From Algoriphagus sp. NG3 (lineage in GTDB: Bacteria; Bacteroidota; Bacteroidia; Cytophagales; Cyclobacteriaceae): DNA of 64,000 nucleotides. Shown here one piece after another: positions 18,404 through 30,600 of this stretch. The translations under genes and the position numbers were made by a program. The stretch covers positions 2,294,001-2,358,000 of the forward strand of contig NZ_CP139421.1 in the NCBI RefSeq assembly GCF_034119865.1. Reading direction: 5' to 3'. Position 1 is the first letter of the stretch, and each line of letters opens with the position of its first letter. Below the pieces are notes generated by a model, which had not been told where the DNA came from, ran no database searches, and worked only from the letters and a program-made list of their open reading frames with translations.

Positions 18404-18605
18404 CTTTTGTCACAGAGATACACTGAGTTAACGGGACAGTCACAGAGATTTTCGTTTAATTGTTGAAGTCAGAGATTCACAGAGTTAAAAGAGAGTTGCC
18501 CAGAGCTTATTGTTTTACATTTAGAGAAATGATGAACTAATCTATTACAATTTCAACATGAAGAAACTCTGTGTCTCTCCGTGCCGTCTCTGTGAAACTC
18601 TGTGC
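18404..18605. repeat. CACAGAG/CTCTGTG repeats, right flank of intact GxxExxY gene
   Basis: Four to five forward words (tcacagagatacactgag, gtcacagag, attcacagag, ttgcccagag) are followed by inverted words (aaactctgtgtctctccgtg, ctctgtgaaactctgtgcc). The inverted block ends directly at the stop codon of manC. The element therefore fills the whole gap between two operon genes. Confidence 0.8.
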
Positions 18606-19604
18606 CTAATCAACAAGCTCCGGTTTCTCCTTCTCCAAGCGCTCATACACCTTCTTCACATCCTGCGCATTTTCTTTTTTGAGGACGAGGATAGCGTCGG
18701 AGGTTTGGATAAGAATTGTGTTTTGCAAGCCTAGGAATTCTGTATGCAGGTTTGTTCCAATGACCATATTGCCATTTGGGTCAACTGTATGTCCCAAGCT
18801 TTTGAAATGGTCATAGATAGACTCAAAAGAGCCCATATCTGACCAGGCAAATCCAGACGGCACTACTTTGATTTTCTTTGTTCTTTCCATTACCGCATAA
18901 TCCACCGAAATAGAAGGGATCTGCATAGAAAGCTCATAATCAAGCTTGCCTTCTTTGGCTGATCCAAAGGCAGTTCTGGATGCTGTAAAAACTTCCGGTT
19001 CAAAGGATTGAAGTTCTTCCAAATAAACTCCTGCCTGGAAGCAGAACATTCCTGAGTTCCAGAAGAAATTACCGCTTTTGACAAATGCCTCGGCAGTTTG
19101 CAGGTTGGGCTTTTCCCGGAAACCTTTGACCTCCTCCCCTGCTGCCTCTATGTAACCAAAACCTGTTTCAGGCTTGGTAGGCTTAAGTCCAAAGGTGACT
19201 ATATGTCCTTCTTTTGCGAGTTGAATCGCTCTTCCCACCGCAGTGTCATACTCCTCACCTGATTTTATAAGATGATCTGAGGGAGTGACGAACAAAATAT
19301 CCTCAGGCTGGGCAGCGAAAGCGGCGAACGCTATTGCCGCTGCCGTGTTACGGGGACATGCTTCTATGATTTCCAGAAAGCCTTCTACTCCCGCTGATTT
19401 TAGATCTTTTCGTGAAAGCTCGAAGTTGTCGCAGTTCCCTACTACCATTACACTTTCACAAAACTCTTTATTCCGCAAAACCGTTTTCTGAAATAAGGTC
19501 TCCCCTTCAAAAATCGGCAGGTATTGCTTGGGTTGGGATTTGCGTGAGAGCGGCCAGAGTCTGGACCCTACGCCGCCCGAGAGGATTACGTTTATTGTTT
19601 GCAA
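18606..19604 (-). CDS. manC: Mannose-1-phosphate guanylyltransferase
   Basis: A 332-residue nucleotidyltransferase that makes GDP-mannose from mannose-1-phosphate and GTP. The nucleotide-binding signature GGVGSRLWPLSRKSQPKQ occupies residues 10-27, followed by FVTPSDHLI (about 104-112), FGYIEA, and the FREKPN loop. It is the short form without a C-terminal phosphomannose isomerase domain. As the first gene of the polysaccharide cluster it feeds gmd and fcl, so GDP-fucose is made from start to finish by genes within 4.3 kb. A roughly 2-kb gene-free region with repeats lies upstream, and the operon promoter is presumably in its proximal 400 bp. Confidence 0.95.
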   Translation of the reverse strand: MQTINVILSGGVGSRLWPLSRKSQPKQYLPIFEGETLFQKTVLRNKEFCESVMVVGNCDNFELSRKDLKSAGVEGFLEIIEACPRNTAAAIAFAAFAAQPEDILFVTPSDHLIKSGEEYDTAVGRAIQLAKEGHIVTFGLKPTKPETGFGYIEAAGEEVKGFREKPNLQTAEAFVKSGNFFWNSGMFCFQAGVYLEELQSFEPEVFTASRTAFGSAKEGKLDYELSMQIPSISVDYAVMERTKKIKVVPSGFAWSDMGSFESIYDHFKSLGHTVDPNGNMVIGTNLHTEFLGLQNTILIQTSDAILVLKKENAQDVKKVYERLEKEKPELVD

Positions 19605-19780
19605 GAGGTTAGAGAGGTTAAGGGTTAAGGGTTAAAGCATACGTCATTGCGAGCGAGGTACGAGCGTGGCAATCCAGTTGTTGAAGATTAAAGGGTTAAA
19701 GGTTAAATGTTAAAGGTTAAAGATTCTCACTGTGGCCCGGATTAACGTTTAACAAAGACTGGGCGCAGCTTCGCCCTTTC
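19605..19780. repeat. Repeat stretch upstream of manC
   Basis: A single cgtcattgcgag arm (about 19641) is followed by several gttaaaggttaaa words (about 19690-19722) and a small hairpin gggcg/cgccc at 19761-19776. No gene is seen. Confidence 0.6.
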
Positions 19781-19961
19781 AGCCCCATTTGTTAGAAGAA
19801 AATAGTCTGTGTTACCAGAGCTAATTCAGCACCTTAGGTTCTTAGCTTTTTACAAGTTGGATGAAACCGTGAACTTCAATCCAATTGCAGATTTTTAAAG
19901 AAAAGGCTTTAGAAAATGCCAAAAATTAAATTTTAAGCATTTTTTTTCGCCTTTCAGCACG

Positions 19962-19969
19962 CAAAGATA
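19962..19969 (-). promoter_or_regulatory. Candidate -7 box for the polysaccharide operon
   Basis: On the minus strand the sequence is TATCTTTG, matching the Bacteroidota -7 consensus TAnnTTTG. It lies in a non-repetitive AT-rich stretch (about 19780-20150) and would give a leader of about 350 nt ahead of manC. No convincing -33 TTG is present, so the call is tentative. Confidence 0.25.
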
Positions 19970-20149
19970 GGGAAGTGAGTAGTTTTTGTACTCATTTTTT
20001 GTCCTATTTTTCATTGGGGCTTTCGCATACACAAAACTGTATTTAATCAAAAACCCAGCATTCCATGCCACATCCCTTTTAGCAAATTGGTGACCAAAAC
20101 GTAAGGCTATGGATTTCTGTTATTTTCAAAGGGGTGTTTTGCAGATATG

Positions 20150-21500
20150 TTCCACAAAGTGTGGGAGGATTGGGGGTTGGGAAGTGGGAAGTTGGAGGTT
20201 GGAGGTTGGGTGACCGATGCTGGATGCCCGATGTTGGAAAGTTTGGGTGTTGGGTTAATTGTTAAATGTTAAAGGTTAAAAGTTAACCTGTACAGAGTGG
20301 TGAGAATTAAGATTGATTGATCTTCAAAACTCTGTGGAGACCGAGCAATGCCGAAGGCCTGCCTGACCGGTAGGCCCGCCTCCCGAAGGGCAGTCAGGCA
20401 TGGCAGATGTTGTGACTTGTCCGCCGTGGCGGAGCGCCGGGTTTTAACTCGGCGTAAAAGAGACAAAAAGGCCATTGCCCTTCCCGATATCGCTATGCTC
20501 ATCGGGACAGGCAGGACATGAGGAATAGTGATAAGACGAAAGCTTGTCCCGAGGAGGTGTACGGCGTTTGTGAATCTATAGATAAGTAGTCGCAGTATCC
20601 AGTCGCAGTAGGCAGGGTGTCAGAGATGAAGTGAGAAAGCTGAGGTGGAGACGGAAGACCGAAGACCGAAGACGGGAGACCGGAGAGATGACCGATGTTT
20701 GGAGGTTGGAAGTGGGGTGACCGATGGTTGTTGATGGAAAAGAGACGGGAGACTAAAGGCTGAAAGCTGAAAGGGTGACGGTTGCACGGTGTTGGATTTG
20801 GGGTACCCGGTGTTGGATGTTGGCTGTCGCAGTAGGCAGTCGTAGTCGCAAAGCAGCCTACGTTATCCCTAGCAAAAGCCTGCCATAGGTAGGCCATGGG
20901 GGTAGCCCAGGGTAAGGAGGTACGACGCAACCCTGGGCAAAAAGAAATGATATCGTAACAGCGCTGGCCTACGGACATCATTCGGAGATGAAAGCTTTGT
21001 GCCAGCAAGACGGAGGCGGGAAGTGTGGGAAGTTGCAGTGAACAGTCGCAGTCGCAGGAGACGGAAGTGCCCAAGGTCAACAGTTCACGGTCAACAGTCC
21101 ACTACGGTCAGATGTCGGATGTGGGGTGACCGATGTCCGGTGTCGGGTGGTTGGAGGTTGGAGGTTGGATACCTTGACTTCGCTCAGTACAGGGGTGGGA
21201 AGTGGAAAGTAGGATGTCCGGTGTTGGATGCTGGGTGGCGGGGGTTAGATGTTAAATGTTAATAAGACCGAAGACAGGAGACGGAAGACCGAAGAACAAT
21301 CGATTGACGGATGTCGGGTGTCCGGTGTACGGTGTTTGGATGTTCGGGGCAGTTGCAGTCGCAGAGGGCAGGATGTCAGAGATGAAATCTAAAAGATGAA
21401 GTGAGAAAGCTGAGGATTATGATTGGAAGATTTGAAGATTGGAAAATTAGGATAATGAACATCAGTAAGAGAAAGTATGAAAGCTAAGTTATTAATCTAT
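20150..21500. repeat. Repeat field between polysaccharide cluster and giant gene
   Basis: The 1.35 kb is a mosaic of short repeat families: ggaagttggaggttgg words, gatgtcggatgtccggtg words, gaagaccggagacggg words, a caggcctgcctgaccggtaggc hairpin near 20355 (shortened), and a tagcccagggtaaggagg/caaccctgggc inverted pair at about 20910-20940. The segment 20590-21150 recurs in the same orientation at 37945-38390 and partly at 46640-46750. Long frames here are repeat artefacts; no gene is supported. Confidence 0.8.
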
Positions 21501-21553
21501 TATTGGCCTTTTCAGGATGACCTAAGCAATACAGCTTCAAAAACAGTGTAGCC

Positions 21554-21589
21554 AAAAAAAAGGATCCCGGAAAATCCGAGATCCTTTTG
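21554..21589 (-). terminator. Intrinsic terminator of the giant gene
   Basis: On the minus strand the hairpin aaaaggatctcgg / ccgggatcc is followed by a run of seven T, 30 bp after the stop of the 5,273-residue protein gene. The A run on the other side makes it potentially bidirectional. Confidence 0.85.
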
Positions 21590-21618
21590 GTGTATTTAGA
21601 ATCGGTTAACTGTTTTTG

Positions 21619-24600
21619 TTATTCCACAATCAATCGGTGCATCTGGGTGACACCGGATTCAGTGGTGGTTGTCACCAGATAAATACCGGCCGCCAGGTTA
21701 TCAATCCTGATCGATAATTTATTGCCGTTCTGCAATAGATTTGGTTCATATCTCTGAATCAATCTGCCACGTATATCGAATATGGCTATTTCCCCGATCT
21801 GTATACTGGAATCAGTAGGCTGCAGGTTCACCACAGAGCTGGCAGGGTTAGGATACATTTTGATAGAAGTCTGTCCAAATCCTGAATCAGTATTGAACCC
21901 TAACTCATTGGAACGGTTCACCTGTATGCTGATGGTCTCCTCGGTAACCAATTCCTTACCATCGCTTACGGTAACTTTAACTTCATGGGTACCAGGAGCC
22001 ATAAACACATGGCTGGCATTCTTGTCCGTAGATACTGATCCATCACCAAAGTCATAGCTGTAGCTTAGATTGCCCTGATCTACACCCGTCAGATCACCCA
22101 TAAAGTCAACCTTCAGAGGTCCGTCACCTTCCATTGGAGAGGCCAGGATGGTTGGGGATTGATTCAATATCCTTAATCCCTCAGTGCTTATATTACTTTG
22201 TTCGATTGAGAACCCTGAAATTAACGGTTTCCCTTTCTTGCCAACCAACTCCAGGGTCAGCTTTCCGTCTGTGACCTCAATTTCATCGAAGACAAGTTCC
22301 AGTGGGGAGTTCCCACTCTCACCGAACAGATCAACGTCACTTAGTTTGCCCTCTCCCTCTATGGTTATGTCAAACAACCTACTGCCCAATATCCCTGGCT
22401 GGCTAACTCCATACATCTGCTCAATGTGATAAGTTGTAACCTTATAAACCCCTACTGGTACATCTATCTCGTACACCAAGGTGCCTGGGTTGCCCACCGA
22501 TGCCTTTCCTCGCTCAAACAGCTGCCCTGCTCCTAAACCAGTGTTCAGGTAAGTACTGTTGGAGTTGGAATTCAGCCCTGTAAGACCCTTTTCCCCTTTG
22601 AATGTTTTTCCGTTGTACGAAACATCCTCATTTGTATCCCCAGAGTTCACATATAGGCTGAAGGCAGGTAGCGTGATCTCACCTACTACTATGGAAACCT
22701 GATCAGTGTCTTTGAACCCATCCGAATCAGTTACAGTTAAGCTCACTTCGTAGATGCCATCTTCAGAATACAGGTGAACTGGATCCATTTCCGTGGAAGT
22801 GGCGCCGTCTCCAAAGCTCCATAGGTAGCTCACTATGCCTTCATTATCTCTAGATCCAGAACCGCTAAACTGAACCTCCGTCTCGCTTGTTATACCTGTT
22901 TCAGGTGTATAGCCAATCTCTGCCCTTGGTGCAAATAACTCGATTGAGAACCCTGAAATTAACGGTTTCCCTTTCTTGCCAACCAACTCCAGGGTCAGCT
23001 TTCCGTCTGTGACCTCAATTTCATCGAAGACAAGTTCCAGTGGGGAGTTCCCACTCTCACCGAACAGATCAACGTCACTTAGTTTGCCCTCTCCCTCTAT
23101 GGTTATGTCAAACAACCTACTGCCCAATATCCCTGGCTGGCTAACTCCATACATCTGCTCAATGTGATAAGTTGTAACCTTATAAACCCCTACTGGTACA
23201 TCTATCTCGTACACCAAGGTGCCTGGGTTGCCCACCGATGCCTTTCCTCGCTCAAACAGCTGCCCTGCTCCTAAACCAGTGTTCAGGTAAGTACTGTTGG
23301 AGTTGGAATTCAGCCCTGTAAGACCCTTTTCCCCTTTGAATGTTTTTCCGTTGTACGAAACATCCTCATTTGTATCCCCAGAGTTCACATATAGGCTGAA
23401 GGCAGGTAGCGTGATCTCACCTACTACTATGGAAACCTGATCAGTGTCTTTGAACCCATCCGAATCAGTTACAGTTAAGCTCACTTCGTAGATGCCATCT
23501 TCAGAATACAGGTGAACTGGATCCATTTCCGTGGAAGTGGCGCCGTCTCCAAAGCTCCATAGGTAGCTCACTATGCCTTCATTATCTCTAGATCCAGAAC
23601 CGCTAAACTGAACCTCCGTCTCGCTTGTTATACCTGTTTCAGGTGTATAGCCAATCTCTGCCCTTGGTGCAAATAACTCGATTGAGAACCCTGAAATTAA
23701 CGGTTTCCCTTTCTTGCCAACCAACTCCAGGGTCAGCTTTCCGTCTGTGACCTCAATTTCATCGAAGACAAGTTCCAGTGGGGAGTTCCCACTCTCACCG
23801 AACAGATCAACGTCACTTAGTTTGCCCTCTCCCTCTATGGTTATGTCAAACAACCTACTGCCCAATATCCCTGGCTGGCTAACTCCATACATCTGCTCAA
23901 TGTGATAAGTTGTAACCTTATAAACCCCTACTGGTACATCTATCTCGTACACCAAGGTGCCTGGGTTGCCCACCGATGCCTTTCCTCGCTCAAACAGCTG
24001 CCCTGCTCCTAAACCAGTGTTCAGGTAAGTACTGTTGGAGTTGGAATTCAGCCCTGTAAGACCCTTTTCCCCTTTGAATGTTTTTCCGTTGTACGAAACA
24101 TCCTCATTTGTATCCCCAGAGTTCACATATAGGCTGAAGGCAGGTAGCGTGATCTCACCTACTACTATGGAAACCTGATCAGTGTCTTTGAACCCATCCG
24201 AATCAGTTACAGTTAAGCTCACTTCGTAGATGCCATCTTCAGAATACAGGTGAACTGGATCCATTTCCGTGGAAGTGGCGCCGTCTCCAAAGCTCCATAG
24301 GTAGCTCACTATGCCTTCATTATCTCTAGATCCAGAACCGCTAAACTGAACCTCCGTCTCGCTTGTTATACCTGTTTCAGGTGTATAGCCAATCTCTGCC
24401 CTTGGTGCAAATAACTCGATTGAGAACCCTGAAATTAACGGTTTCCCTTTCTTGCCAACCAACTCCAGGGTCAGCTTTCCGTCTGTGACCTCAATTTCAT
24501 CGAAGACAAGTTCCAGTGGGGAGTTCCCACTCTCACCGAACAGATCAACGTCACTTAGTTTGCCCTCTCCCTCTATGGTTATGTCAAACAACCTACTGCC

Positions 24601-27600
24601 CAATATCCCTGGCTGGCTAACTCCATACATCTGCTCAATGTGATAAGTTGTAACCTTATAAACCCCTACTGGTACATCTATCTCGTACACCAAGGTGCCT
24701 GGGTTGCCCACCGATGCCTTTCCTCGCTCAAACAGCTGCCCTGCTCCTAAACCAGTGTTCAGGTAAGTACTGTTGGAGTTGGAATTCAGCCCTGTAAGAC
24801 CCTTTTCCCCTTTGAATGTTTTTCCGTTGTACGAAACATCCTCATTTGTATCCCCAGAGTTCACATATAGGCTGAAAACGGGCTCCGGTACTGCTGGCAA
24901 TTCCACATTCACGGTAAATGTTGTGAAATCAATATTGAAATCCTCATCAATCACAGACAACATCACCTCGTACTGACCTGCTTCATTATAGATATGAATT
25001 GGATTCATTTCAGCTGAAGCTGTGCCGTCATCAAAATTCCAGGCATAGATCAAGTCCCCATCATCGGTAGAGTTCTCCCCGATAAAGCTGATCTCCTCTC
25101 CCACTACTGCAGGGTTAGGGGTAGCAGATGCTACTGCCACAGGATCTACCTTAGGTGCATTCACCGTAATCTGAATCACTGTACTGTTGGTCAAGCCCTC
25201 AGCATCTGAGACAGTCAATTCCACATTATAGGTACCCATCTCCGTGAATGCATGGGTAGGGTCTGCCAGATCGGAGGTGTTTCCATCCTTGAAATCCCAA
25301 GCATAGCCCACCACTTCTTTATCATCCGTAGAAGTGCTTCCCACAAAGCTGACTGCCTCACCTACCAAGACCTCCTCCTTATCTGCGGTAGCTACGGCCA
25401 CAGGGGCTTCATTTACATTTACTTGTATTTTCTCTATTGCCAATCCGGAAATGGAAGGTCTATTGGCAGAGGCCGGCATATTGATATTCAATACCCCATC
25501 CGTCACCTCTATCTCTTCAAATACCAGCTTGAGCGGGTTGTTGCCAGACTCCAGGAATAGATCCAGGTTATCTTTAACCAGCACACCCTCAATCAGGATA
25601 TCAAATACCCTTCTTCCTACGATACCGCTAGGGGATCCGGATGCTTTACCATAATACAACTCATTATGGTAAGTACTGATGATGTAAGTTCCGTTTGGCA
25701 CAGGGATACTGTAATTCAGCGGCAACAGATCGCCCATAGATCCACGCTCAGTCTGGTATAAGGTGAGATTGCTTGCGCTGGTATTTGTGTACACATGGGT
25801 ACTGTTATAATAGGTAGGAGACGCTATATCACCCACAAAAACTTTGTCGTCAAAGCTGACCGTTGCGCTGCTACCTGTATTCAGGTAAAGGCTGAATTGA
25901 ATTTCCGGCTCTACCACAATCTGTACTGTGGCTGAAGCGGATAGCCCTGAAGCATCCTCCACGGTAAGCGTTGCCGTAAAGGTACCCGTAGTGGTGTAGG
26001 TATGCGTAGGGTTTGCAAGTTCGGAAGCAGGAGATCCATCCCCAAAGTTCCATTCATAACTTACTATTCCTATTTCATCTGTACTGCTTTCCCCATCAAA
26101 GAGCACTGTCAACGGTACGGTACCTGTCTGAACATTGGCTGTACCTATTGCCACAGGAGGCAGGTTCTCCGCTACTGTGATGTTAAGGACAGCGTCATCA
26201 GAAAGCCCGTTATCATCCGTGACCGTAAGCGTGACTGCAAACTGACCCGGAGAGGTAAAGGTATAGGAAGGACTAACTTCGGATGAGGTATCCCCATTTC
26301 CAAAATCCCAGAGGTAATCCACAATTTCCCCGTCAGAAGTAGAAGTACTTCCATCAAAGGCAACAGTTAACGGTGCGATACCATTTGTAATATCAGCCGT
26401 TGCGACTGTGAGTGGCCCGAAGTTTTCTACTACTGTGATCGTAACAGAATCCTTGCCTATAAGTCCGGTATCACCCGTTACCGAAAGTACTACGTTATAA
26501 TCTCCAGCCTCATTGAAGATAAAGATTGGATTAGCCACAGAAGATGTGCCCACTCCTCCAAAATCCCAGGCGTACTCCACGATAGCGGAATTATCTGAAG
26601 AATTGTCACCGGTAAACTGGACGGTCAAAGGAAGTCTTCCTTCGGTCACATCCGCATTTACTACTGCCGTAGGAGCTTTGTTCACATTTATCTGTACCAG
26701 TGATGAAGTAGTAAGACCATTCAGGTCAGTAGCGGTTATGTCAACCTGATAGCTAGCCAATGCTGTAGCGTCTGCAGTGCCTGATAGTATTCCATTTGCT
26801 CCCATAGTCATCCAGGAAGGTATTGCCCCACCTCCCACTAAGGTGGCTGTGTAGGTCAGTTTGTTACCTGGATAACCTTTATCAAATGACGACGTGATAT
26901 CTTCAGAGAAGATTTCACCCTCATTGACAGCCAAGGCATCAATGGCCTGTGCAGTTGGAACTGCCTCAGGTCTGATGTTGGTAAAGTAGAAGGTATTATC
27001 GTTCCAGTCACAGTTGGCCGAACCTGCACCACAACCGTTCTGGATGAAATCCTGTAGTACGATGTATTCGTTCGGAATAATGTCACCATTATGATCTATG
27101 ACTTTGTACACCCTGATCCCCAATAGATCCGGTCTGGCTCCATTGATATTGTTACCTCCACTGGACAGATAATCTGCAATGGCAATTCTAAATGGAACGG
27201 TAATACTGGCCGCCATATCGTTGTTGATAACACCTGAGCCATTTTTAGGGAAAAGTGTCTGATAGTATGCAGCTGCATGGGAGAAATTCATGCCGCCTAC
27301 TGTACCAGTACCACCTACCTGTACGAATCTTGCTCCATTACTTCCCGGACCATGTAGGGCAGAGATCTGGAATCCGTATACCGGTTTACTTGGATCCGCC
27401 TGAACAAAGTTGCCTGATAGGATCAAGTCTCCTTCATACCCTGCATCGACGTTTTCAGGAATTGGGAAGTTGGAACTTGGTCTGTAGGTAATAGTATTCG
27501 GAGGCGTAATCGTTCCCTGGTCATTTACGATACTGTTCATTTTAGACTGGAATCCAAACACATTGAACAAGTCATCAGAATCTATTTCTACCCCACCTTC

Positions 27601-30600
27601 AGGTACCGGAGAGAATGCGCCATGAAGAACGGCTGTATTCTCCGAACCATTGTCCGCGTTGGACACTACCATAATGCTTTCTTTGAACAGCATGTGCCCG
27701 TTTCCGCCGTGGTCACCTTTGAAGGTAATGTCCAGATCAATAAATCCACCAGGCGCAATGGTACGAGGCAATGCTCCACCAGCAGTCAGGATCTCATATT
27801 CAAAATCATTGAGATCAGAAATAATGATATCTGACACTACTAATTCACCTGTACCTGTATTATTAATTCTCAATACATTCTTATCGTGAACCAAGGCAGC
27901 GCCTGGGTTGCGCAGTCTATGGAAGGTGTAATAATCATTGGCCGGGAAGCCTCTGTTAGTACCTGGAATCTTATTCATATTTTCTATGAACAACATGGCT
28001 CCGGTAGGCTCCTCGACGGTAAGTTGGTAAGACTTAACCGCCTTGTTCCCATTACCATCCTCAGCTTCCAACAGTACGATATAGCTTCCAATTTGAGATA
28101 GTGAAATAGGGGCAGTATAATCCTGCAATGCTTGCCCATTTACACTGTACTGGAATCGCACAATTCCTTCTGCTGAGCCACTTAGGTCAGAAGCCAGCGC
28201 AGATATGCTCACTGGACCTCTGTACACATCCTCGGAGAACATCACCCCATCCAGGGTAGCTTCGATCAACGGAGGTTGCTTGCCAGTCTGTATCGGTGCA
28301 ATTCTAATGTAGTTCACTTTAGCATTGACTCCACCGGTAGCCAGGGATAGCCTAAGTATCCCATCAGAGACCACTACCGTTTTGGTATCCTGGAAATGTA
28401 CCGGTGCGCTTGCACCTGCAGTCTCCTGGTTGTAATTGATCACATTGACACCGTTGACGTCCAGGTTATGATAACTGTCATTGGCGGTGATGTCCCCTAC
28501 ACTGATGTTTACATTATAAGAGCCGTTTGGCAGATTCACTACCCAATCCCTTAGAGGGTACGTAGCTACTGTTCTATGCCCCATAATGGTTAGGGTATTT
28601 AATAAGGCATCGTTGCTGGATGCAGTATTTCTATTTCTGGCATTCTCAACGGCACTGGCCGGAGTAGTGGTACCAGGAATCACCCATCCAAAGTTCACAG
28701 CTCCCTGTGTGGTAGTCTGGGAAGCATAAGGTGCGCCCAGATCATTGATCCAACCCGCAGGAGAAGGAGCGATATTTGTCGGCAACTGGAAGTTGAACTG
28801 ATAGGTAAATACCGGTTCAGTACCCGTCAGCGTGAGATTAATCTGCATTTGATCGGAAGTATAACCAGGTGAACTAGCATTGATCACACCCAAGTATTCA
28901 CTCTGGGATAGCCCAGAGGTATTGATGATTAAATCAAAAGGAACACCCAATTCAAATTCCTCAGGGAAAGTGATCCAAGAAGCTGCGCTGGAAAGCGTCA
29001 CTTCTGAGGCATCCAATCCTCCCGTTGCATTCAGGGTTACCTGTTGGGTGATACTATTCCCATCCGTTACAGCAGCTGATACATTGATGTTATCTGCTTC
29101 AAATTCAAGTTTCAGTGCACCGTCTTCGTAAGGAATGACATTGTCTAAAATAAACATGTAATCCTGATAGTCGCCGTTGGAAGCATCCTCAAAGTTTACC
29201 AAGTAACTATTTTCAATCAGGTTACCTGCTCTATCTTTCATAGGATAGGTTCTTACCCGGCGGGCTACTACTCCACCAGTTCCGCCACTTGTTAGATTTA
29301 ATGCGTCTTCTGTATAATTAGATCTTTGGAAAGAGTTCGACGTAACATAGATTCCGAAAACGGCACTTCCTGGGTCGAAGAAATCATCACCCTCGGCTAT
29401 TTCAGGGAATAGCGTCTGGGCATTGAAAATATCCGCTGCCAGAACACCCACTTGATTTCTTACAATAGATGAACCATTGGTGTACCAACCGAAAGGCAAG
29501 GCCTCAGCAGGAGAATATCTACCCACAGGCGTGATATTGATTTGACCCGGACCGGCTTTGATCCATTGCTGAACCAGTACTTCCTCTCCTTTAAGAACAG
29601 GCTGCACACCATCTGCTAGGGAAGTCCATCCCACATTGATACCGATTCCCAGCGTATTTACTACAGCTTGAAGCGGAGGTTCGTTTCCACCTTCAAAACC
29701 GTTTTTCTTAAGTGCATACAGACCAACCGCAAATTCGGATGCTTCTGCGTTTGCCAAATTAAGAACCAGTTCAGCAGCGTGGTATCCTAGATTAGTATTA
29801 TTCAATGCCGGAGCATAGGTGACGTTATAAGTCGTGGACTGCCCAGGTGCCAAAACTATTGCTGTGGTACCTGTAGCGCTGAAATCATTTGCTGCGCCAC
29901 CTCTAAATGAAATCCCGATTATTTCAATACTTTCTTCGCTATCATTTGTAATAGTCACAGGATGAGTATCGGTTTTTCTGCCTGGTCCTGCACTTGAATT
30001 CTGAACCTCAATTTCAAATATGAGTCCATCCGGATCCGCCACCAGAGACACTTCTTCTTCTCCAGGAGTGATCTGTGTGACAGTCAAGGAATATAATTTT
30101 GTATTGAACCCGCCAGTAGCATCTATGGTCAGCTTGCCATCTGTAACAGTAACTGTGGCAGAGCCTGAGGTGACTCTAGTAGGAGCTCCTACAGCTCCTG
30201 TAGGAACAAACTGATTGATCACATTGACACCTTCTGCATTAACATTATGTCTAGGGTTAGTCAATGGATCACCATCCACATTCAGGTCACCAGCCCCCAC
30301 AGTTACCGAGTAGGTACCGTTTGGAACGGCAACTTCCCATATTCCTTCTACCATTACACCGTTTGGAGTTCCTCCAGGAGGTACACCATTTTGGTATTGC
30401 ATATGTATAATGGTATTCTGAATGAAATCGGCACCTGCTACATTTCTATTTCTGGTATTTGCTGTCAGATCCAGAGGAGTGACACCGTTTGTATTCATCC
30501 AGCCATAGGTGTAGCCATTGCCTCTATTCCCATATGGCGAACCGCTGTCTTTCTCGTATCCGGCAGGCGTAGCGTCCGCAGGGGTGGAGAAATTGATATT

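Noticed and set aside
20269..21262. Open frames of 77-193 codons in the repeat field before the giant gene
   Set aside because: The peptides are translations of gatgtcgg/gaagaccgg words, and similar frames appear at 37996-38475 and 44395-45156; repeat by-products.
22202..24876. Assembly duplication as the sole reason for the 738-bp repeats
   Set aside because: It cannot be excluded for copy number, but the partial fourth unit joins unique sequence at a domain border, as expected of real tandem domains.
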